The notes under the pieces: model-generated | What the model saw: the letters and a program-made list of their open reading frames with translations, nothing else | What the model was told of the DNA's origin: nothing | The model's database searches: none | Shown: positions 6,361 to 9,621 of the stretch, in pieces | Layout of the letters: each line of letters starts with the position of its first letter | Numbering within the stretch: position 1 is the first letter of the stretch | NCBI GenBank assembly: GCA_964383855.1 | Contig: CAYLIP010000075.1 | Location: 1-9,621 of the forward strand | DNA: 9,621 nucleotides | Origin: CAZHAC01 sp964383855 | GTDB lineage: Bacteria > Chloroflexota > Dormibacteria > Dormibacterales > Dormibacteraceae | Direction: 5' to 3' | Translations under genes and position numbers: made by a program

Positions 6361-6469
6361 TGTCGCCGATTGTAAGAGGCACCGGCGGCCCGGCGCGAAG
6401 GGCGCCGTCCCCACCCCGGCGCCCGATTGCTCTCGAGGCGCCGCCTATACTTCGAGGAAGTGGTCAGCC
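6351..6469. repeat. 10-bp inverted repeat covering both divergent start codons
   Basis: GGCTGACCAC (6351-6360) and GTGGTCAGCC (6460-6469) are perfect inverted copies. Each arm begins exactly at the GTG start of one divergent oxidase gene, and both encode M-V-S. The arms are separated by the 99-bp shared promoter region. Confidence 0.6.
6361..6459. promoter_or_regulatory. Shared divergent promoter region of the oxidase genes
   Basis: This 99-bp gap separates the leftward subunit-IV-like/ctaE genes from the rightward ctaC/ctaD genes. The minus-strand -10 is TACAAT (6374-6369), 8 nt before GTG 6360. The plus-strand -10 is TATACT (6446-6451), 8 nt before GTG 6460. Neither side has a well-spaced ribosome-binding site, so both mRNAs look leaderless. 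Clear -35 boxes are not seen. Between the -10 boxes there is a 6-bp hairpin, 6391-6396 with 6402-6407, around a 5-nt loop; it could be a regulator site or a chance result of GC richness. Confidence 0.55.
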
Positions 6470-7344
6470 CTCGTATTCGAACACGCCGTTTGGCGCTCGC
6501 GCTAGGCGTGGCTGTGCTGGCTGCGCTCGCCGTCGCGGGCCCGGTCCTCGCGGACGGGGGTGGCGCGGGCCTCCAGCCCTACGTGCCGCAGGCCGACTCC
6601 CCGAATGGCCGCAACATCTTCGACCTGTACGCGCTGATCTCGATCCCGGCGATCCTAATCTTCCTGCTCGTCGAGGGACTGCTGCTCACGATCGTCATCA
6701 GGTTCCGGCGGAGCCGGCAGCCGGCCGACTACGTACCCCCGCAGTGGCACGGCAACAACCTGCTCGAGGTGACCTGGACGGTGATCCCCCTGATCATCAT
6801 CCTGACCATCGCCTTCGTCTCCTTCCTCGAGCTGAGGCGGGACTTCGACCCCACCACGTTCGCCTCCAAGGCGGCGGCCAGCGACCAGATGAACGTCTCG
6901 GTCCACGGCTATCGCTTCGGCTGGAGGGTCCACTATGAGGAGGACAACGTGGACGTGAACATGGTCAGCCGGAATCCGGAACCGATGGTCGTCCCGGTCG
7001 GCAAGCTGGTGCGGATCCGGGTCGACGGCGATGACGTCATCCACTCCTGGTGGGTGCCCTACCTGATGGGCAAGACGGATGCCGTCCCCGGGTACAGCAA
7101 CTACACCTGGATCCAGCCGCAGAAGGTCGGTGACTATCACGGCGAGTGCGCCGAACTCTGCGGCCCCGGCCACGCCGACATGCTCATCTACGTCAAGGTC
7201 GTCAGCCAGTCCGACTACGACGCCTGGGTGAAGCAGCAGAAGGCGCCCAAGGCGACGCCCAAGCCGTCGCCCTCGGCCTCTCCTTCGCCCGCCAGCCAGT
7301 CTCGGCAGCAGAGTCCCTCGCCGAGCCCGAGTCCATCCCGGTAG
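6460..7344 (+). CDS. ctaC: Cytochrome c oxidase subunit II (CuA)
   Basis: This 294-residue protein accepts electrons from cytochrome c. A signal peptide (about 1-31, RTRRLALALGVAVLAAL then LADG) precedes two membrane spans (about 53-81 and 102-125). The periplasmic cupredoxin domain holds the full CuA set: His195 (in VIHSWW), then Cys230, Glu232, Cys234, His238 and Met241 in CAELCGPGHADM, with canonical spacing. No fused haem-binding CxxCH is present, so this is not the caa3 form. The C-terminus is a low-complexity Lys/Pro/Ser tail (about 262-294). GTG 6460 is preferred over an in-frame TTG at 6427 because the TATACT -10 box lies between them and the shorter form has a clean signal peptide. 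The stop overlaps the ribosome-binding site of ctaD. Confidence 0.95.
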   Translation: MVSPRIRTRRLALALGVAVLAALAVAGPVLADGGGAGLQPYVPQADSPNGRNIFDLYALISIPAILIFLLVEGLLLTIVIRFRRSRQPADYVPPQWHGNNLLEVTWTVIPLIIILTIAFVSFLELRRDFDPTTFASKAAASDQMNVSVHGYRFGWRVHYEEDNVDVNMVSRNPEPMVVPVGKLVRIRVDGDDVIHSWWVPYLMGKTDAVPGYSNYTWIQPQKVGDYHGECAELCGPGHADMLIYVKVVSQSDYDAWVKQQKAPKATPKPSPSASPSPASQSRQQSPSPSPSPSR

Positions 7345-7347
7345 GAG
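7343..7347 (+). promoter_or_regulatory. Shine-Dalgarno of ctaD
   Basis: AGGAG lies 7 nt before ATG 7355 and overlaps the ctaC stop (TAG 7342-7344). It is the clearest ribosome-binding site in the window and contrasts with the leaderless-looking first genes of each transcript. It fits internal initiation within a ctaC-ctaD operon. Confidence 0.8.
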
Positions 7348-7354
7348 TTCTCAA

Positions 7355-9040
7355 ATGGCCACCGCAGTCGCGCCGCCGCGTCCCAAGAGCTACGACGAAA
7401 CCTTCTTCGCGCCGGTCACCACCTGGCTGACCACGACCGATCACAAGCTGATCGGGATCATGTACATGACGACCGCGTTCATCGCGTTCATCATCGGCGG
7501 CATCCTGGCGCTGATCATGCGCATCCAGCTCTCGGTTCCCAACGCCAAGGTCGTCGACGGCGAAACTTACAACCAGCTGGTCACGGCGCACGGCACGACC
7601 ATGATCTTTTTCTTCGTCACCATCTTCGTGACCGGGATCGCCAACTACATGGTGCCGATCATGGTCGGCGCCCGCGACATGGCCTTTCCGCGCGTCAACC
7701 TGCTCGGCTTCTGGATGATCCCGCCCTCGATCCTTCTCTACTTCGCGGGCTTCTTCACCGGCGGCGCCGCCAGCGCCGGCTGGACCATGTACCCGCCGCT
7801 CTCCGAGAAGGCCTTCAGCCCCACCATGGGCACCGACCTCTGGGCCTTCGCGATCGCCCTCTGGGGCATCTCCGGCATCGCCGCCTCGGTCAACTTCCTG
7901 ACCACCATCCTGGCCCTGCGGGCGCCGGGGATGACGCTCACCCGCCTGCCCCTCTTCGTGTGGGCGCAGATCTCGACGTCGATCCTGCTGCTGCTGGTGG
8001 GCTCGCCCCTGGTGGCGGCCACCGTCCTGATGGAGTTCGACCGCCAGTTCGGCACCAACTTCTTCACCGGAGTTGCCGGGCGGCCGGTGCTCTATCAGCA
8101 CCTCTTCTGGTTCTTCGGCCACCCTGAGGTTTACATCATGATCCTGCCCGGATTCGGGATCATCTCCGAGATCATCCCGGTGTTCAGCCGCAAGCCGATC
8201 TTCGGCTACACCTCGATGGTGATCGCGCTCTTCGGGATTCTCTTCCTCTCGCTTGCGGTGTGGGCGCACCACATGTTCACGGTCGGCATGAACATCTACG
8301 TCGAGACCTTCTTCATGGTCATGACGGCGCTGATCGCCGTCCCCACCGGGATCAAGTTCTTCAACTGGATAGCCACCGCCTGGCGAGGCTCAGTTGAGTT
8401 CACTGTGCCCATGAAGTACGCCTTCGGCTTCCTGGCCACGTTCCTGATCGGTGGCATCACCGGCGTCTATCTCTCCTCGGTGCCCGTCGACACCCAGCTG
8501 CACCAGAGCTACTTCGTGGTCGCGCACTTCCACTACGTGCTGGTCGGCGGTTCGGTCTTCACGATCTTCGCCGGCATCCAGTACTGGTTCCCGAAGATCA
8601 CCGGCCGCAAGCTCAACGACAAGCTCGGCGAGTGGTCCTTCTGGACCTTCTTCATCGGCTTCAACGGCACCTTCCTGGTCATGCACACGCTGGGCCTGGA
8701 GGGGATGCCGCGCCGCATCTACACCTACAGCGAGGCCGGCTGGGGCCCCACCAACACGATCATCACCGCCTTCTCGTTCCTGATCGCGCTTTCCACCTTC
8801 CTCTTCATCCTCAACATCGTGATCAGCTGGAGGAACGGCGAGGTTGCCGGCGACGACCCGTGGGAGGGCAACACGCTGGAGTGGGCGACGACATCGCCTC
8901 CGCCGCCCTACAACTTCGAGCGGCTGCCGGTGGTTCGCAGCTTCATGCCCAACCGCGAGATCCGCGCCGAGCGGCTGCGCGGAAGGCGCGCCAGCGGCGA
9001 GGGCACCGACCCGAACCCCTCCCTGGCGCCCGCTCATTAG
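7355..9040 (+). CDS. ctaD: Cytochrome c oxidase subunit I (aa3-type, A1 family)
   Basis: This 561-residue, roughly 12-span subunit reduces O2 to water and pumps protons. Ligands visible: His79 (haem a, in VTAHGTTM), His256 with Tyr260 (CuB and cross-linked Tyr, in GHPEVY), His305 and His306 (CuB, in WAHHMFTVGM), His391 (haem a3) and His393 (haem a), both in VVAHFHYV. D-channel residues Asn97, Asp108 and Asn115 (NYMVP...GARDMAFPRVN), Glu258 at the channel end and K-channel Lys334 (PTGIKFF) are all present. This places it in the A1 class of proton-pumping oxidases. Length is normal. It starts 10 nt after ctaC and is co-transcribed with it. A soluble tail of about 70 residues follows the last span. 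Confidence 0.97.
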   Translation: MATAVAPPRPKSYDETFFAPVTTWLTTTDHKLIGIMYMTTAFIAFIIGGILALIMRIQLSVPNAKVVDGETYNQLVTAHGTTMIFFFVTIFVTGIANYMVPIMVGARDMAFPRVNLLGFWMIPPSILLYFAGFFTGGAASAGWTMYPPLSEKAFSPTMGTDLWAFAIALWGISGIAASVNFLTTILALRAPGMTLTRLPLFVWAQISTSILLLLVGSPLVAATVLMEFDRQFGTNFFTGVAGRPVLYQHLFWFFGHPEVYIMILPGFGIISEIIPVFSRKPIFGYTSMVIALFGILFLSLAVWAHHMFTVGMNIYVETFFMVMTALIAVPTGIKFFNWIATAWRGSVEFTVPMKYAFGFLATFLIGGITGVYLSSVPVDTQLHQSYFVVAHFHYVLVGGSVFTIFAGIQYWFPKITGRKLNDKLGEWSFWTFFIGFNGTFLVMHTLGLEGMPRRIYTYSEAGWGPTNTIITAFSFLIALSTFLFILNIVISWRNGEVAGDDPWEGNTLEWATTSPPPPYNFERLPVVRSFMPNREIRAERLRGRRASGEGTDPNPSLAPAH

Positions 9041-9047
9041 GCGCCGG
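9023..9047. terminator. Possible bidirectional terminator hairpin between ctaD and ctaG
   Basis: CTGGCGCC (9023-9030) can pair with GGCGCCGG (9040-9047), 8 bp with one T-G pair, around a 9-nt loop that contains the ctaD stop. It sits between two convergent genes only 15 nt apart. There is no T-tract on either strand, so intrinsic termination is not assured. Confidence 0.3.
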
Positions 9048-9055
9048 CGCGCCCC

Positions 9056-9621
9056 TCAGCGGTAGCCGCCGAGCGGCTCCGCCTCCTCCGCGCGCTCGCG
9101 CGCGACCCATCGATAGAAGAGAGCGATCGCGGCCACCAGGTAGCTGGTCTTCCCGACCATCTGCAGTACGGTGCCGGCCACGTTCTGGTCGATCACCGGG
9201 TCCCAGCCCGGGATCCGGTGAGCGGGCTCGCCGTACCAGGGGTAGAAGAGGTCGCGGGAGAACTGGAGCACGATGGCGACCCCGTCCTGCGGGAAGGTGC
9301 CGATCAGCAGGTACGCCAGCTTGCCGAGGTCGCCCAGATGCCAACGGGCCTGCGCGCTGGTCGCCGAGAGCACCGGCCACCAGAAGAGCACACCCGAGGC
9401 CATGAAGGTCAGGTGTTCGAAGATGTGCACGCTCTCCTCGGTCACGGTCAGGTCGTAGAGGGCGGGAACGTGCCAGCCGATCATGGCCGCCGCCGCGCAG
9501 AGCTGGGCGGGCAACGGCTCGGTCAGCCACCGGACGCCCGGGATCCGCGCCAGCACCGCCGCCATGGAGGGCGAGAGGCCGAGCAGCAGGAGCGGCGGCG
9601 CGATCACCCCCAGGAGCACGT
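9056..9621 (-). CDS. ctaG: CtaG-type cytochrome c oxidase assembly protein (5' end outside window)
   Basis: The visible 188 residues belong to the Caa3_CtaG family, multi-span membrane proteins tied to copper delivery to the oxidase. The family pattern is clear: MLLGVIAPPLLLLGLSP near the left of the visible part, GWHVPALYDLTVTE, HIFEHLTFMASGVLFWWPVL, then DPVIDQNVAGTVLQM and a final span before a charged tail. The MLLGVIAPP segment is normally internal, so the real start lies beyond base 9621 and the gene is cut by the window, not truncated in nature. It converges with ctaD (15-nt gap). Its job fits its place beside the oxidase, since CuB/CuA loading is needed for subunits I and II. Confidence 0.9.
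   Translation of the reverse strand, partial: VLLGVIAPPLLLLGLSPSMAAVLARIPGVRWLTEPLPAQLCAAAAMIGWHVPALYDLTVTEESVHIFEHLTFMASGVLFWWPVLSATSAQARWHLGDLGKLAYLLIGTFPQDGVAIVLQFSRDLFYPWYGEPAHRIPGWDPVIDQNVAGTVLQMVGKTSYLVAAIALFYRWVARERAEEAEPLGGYR

Noticed and set aside
6361..6414. Upstream extension of the zinc-ribbon gene to 6414
   Set aside because: It would run through its own -10 box, and the added residues show no conserved feature.
6427..6459. TTG 6427 as the start of ctaC
   Set aside because: It lies upstream of the TATACT -10 box and would add a charged stretch before an otherwise normal signal peptide.
7250..7341. Repetitive Pro/Ser codons at the end of ctaC as a DNA repeat
   Set aside because: It is a low-complexity protein tail with irregular codon choice, similar in kind to the FKBP tail, not a mobile or array repeat.
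7202..8272. A 356-codon minus-strand frame opposite ctaC/ctaD
   Set aside because: It is charged and repetitive in composition, lying opposite well-supported oxidase genes; a shadow.
9041..9050. The perfect 10-bp palindrome GCGCCGGCGC
   Set aside because: Such GC palindromes are expected by chance in this composition; it is only useful as part of the longer hairpin noted at 9023-9047.
1..9621. CRISPR arrays, tRNA or rRNA genes, insertion sequences, phage genes
   Set aside because: No regularly spaced repeats, tRNA-like cloverleaf, transposase or integrase motif was found, and nearly all the window is accounted for by the listed genes.

Overview
The window is GC-rich and densely packed with genes, with GTG and TTG starts, several probable leaderless transcripts and Pro/Ser-rich tails on exported proteins. 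This fits a high-GC aerobic bacterium such as a Chloroflexota relative (Limnocylindria or Dormibacterota type) or a deep actinobacterium. The lineage is an inference from style, not from a marker gene.

Left part (1-4610, + strand). The window opens with the last 15 codons of an upstream CDS. Next comes a molybdopterin-binding large subunit of the xanthine dehydrogenase/aldehyde oxidase family (87-2357). Its stop overlaps the TTG start of an MdtG-like MFS exporter (2354-3553). Two peptidyl-prolyl isomerases follow: a cyclophilin (3580-4056) and an FKBP-type lipoprotein (4053-4610) that starts inside the cyclophilin stop (GTGA overlap).

Centre (4664-5020, + strand). A DsrE-family protein carries an in-frame TGA at codon 81. 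Ignoring the TGA gives one 118-residue protein of normal family length. The TGA sits at the first position of a would-be CxxC motif (U-K-G-C), and a GC-rich hairpin with a G-starting triloop lies 19 nt after it. This is the best candidate for something unusual here: a selenocysteine-containing DsrE-like protein with a bacterial SECIS element. A simple ORF caller would cut it to 80 residues.

Right part (5030-9621). This is an aa3-type haem-copper cytochrome c oxidase locus with a split layout. ctaE (subunit III) and a small zinc-ribbon/two-TM, subunit-IV-like gene run leftwards. ctaC (subunit II, CuA) and ctaD (subunit I) run rightwards from a shared 99-bp divergent promoter region. Both divergent genes begin GTGGTCAGCC, each 8 nt after a -10 box. 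A CtaG-type oxidase assembly protein runs off the right edge on the minus strand, convergent with ctaD. Together these genes supply the catalytic core of the terminal oxidase and one copper-insertion factor. Subunit III has an apparent insertion of about 58 residues that would add two membrane spans.
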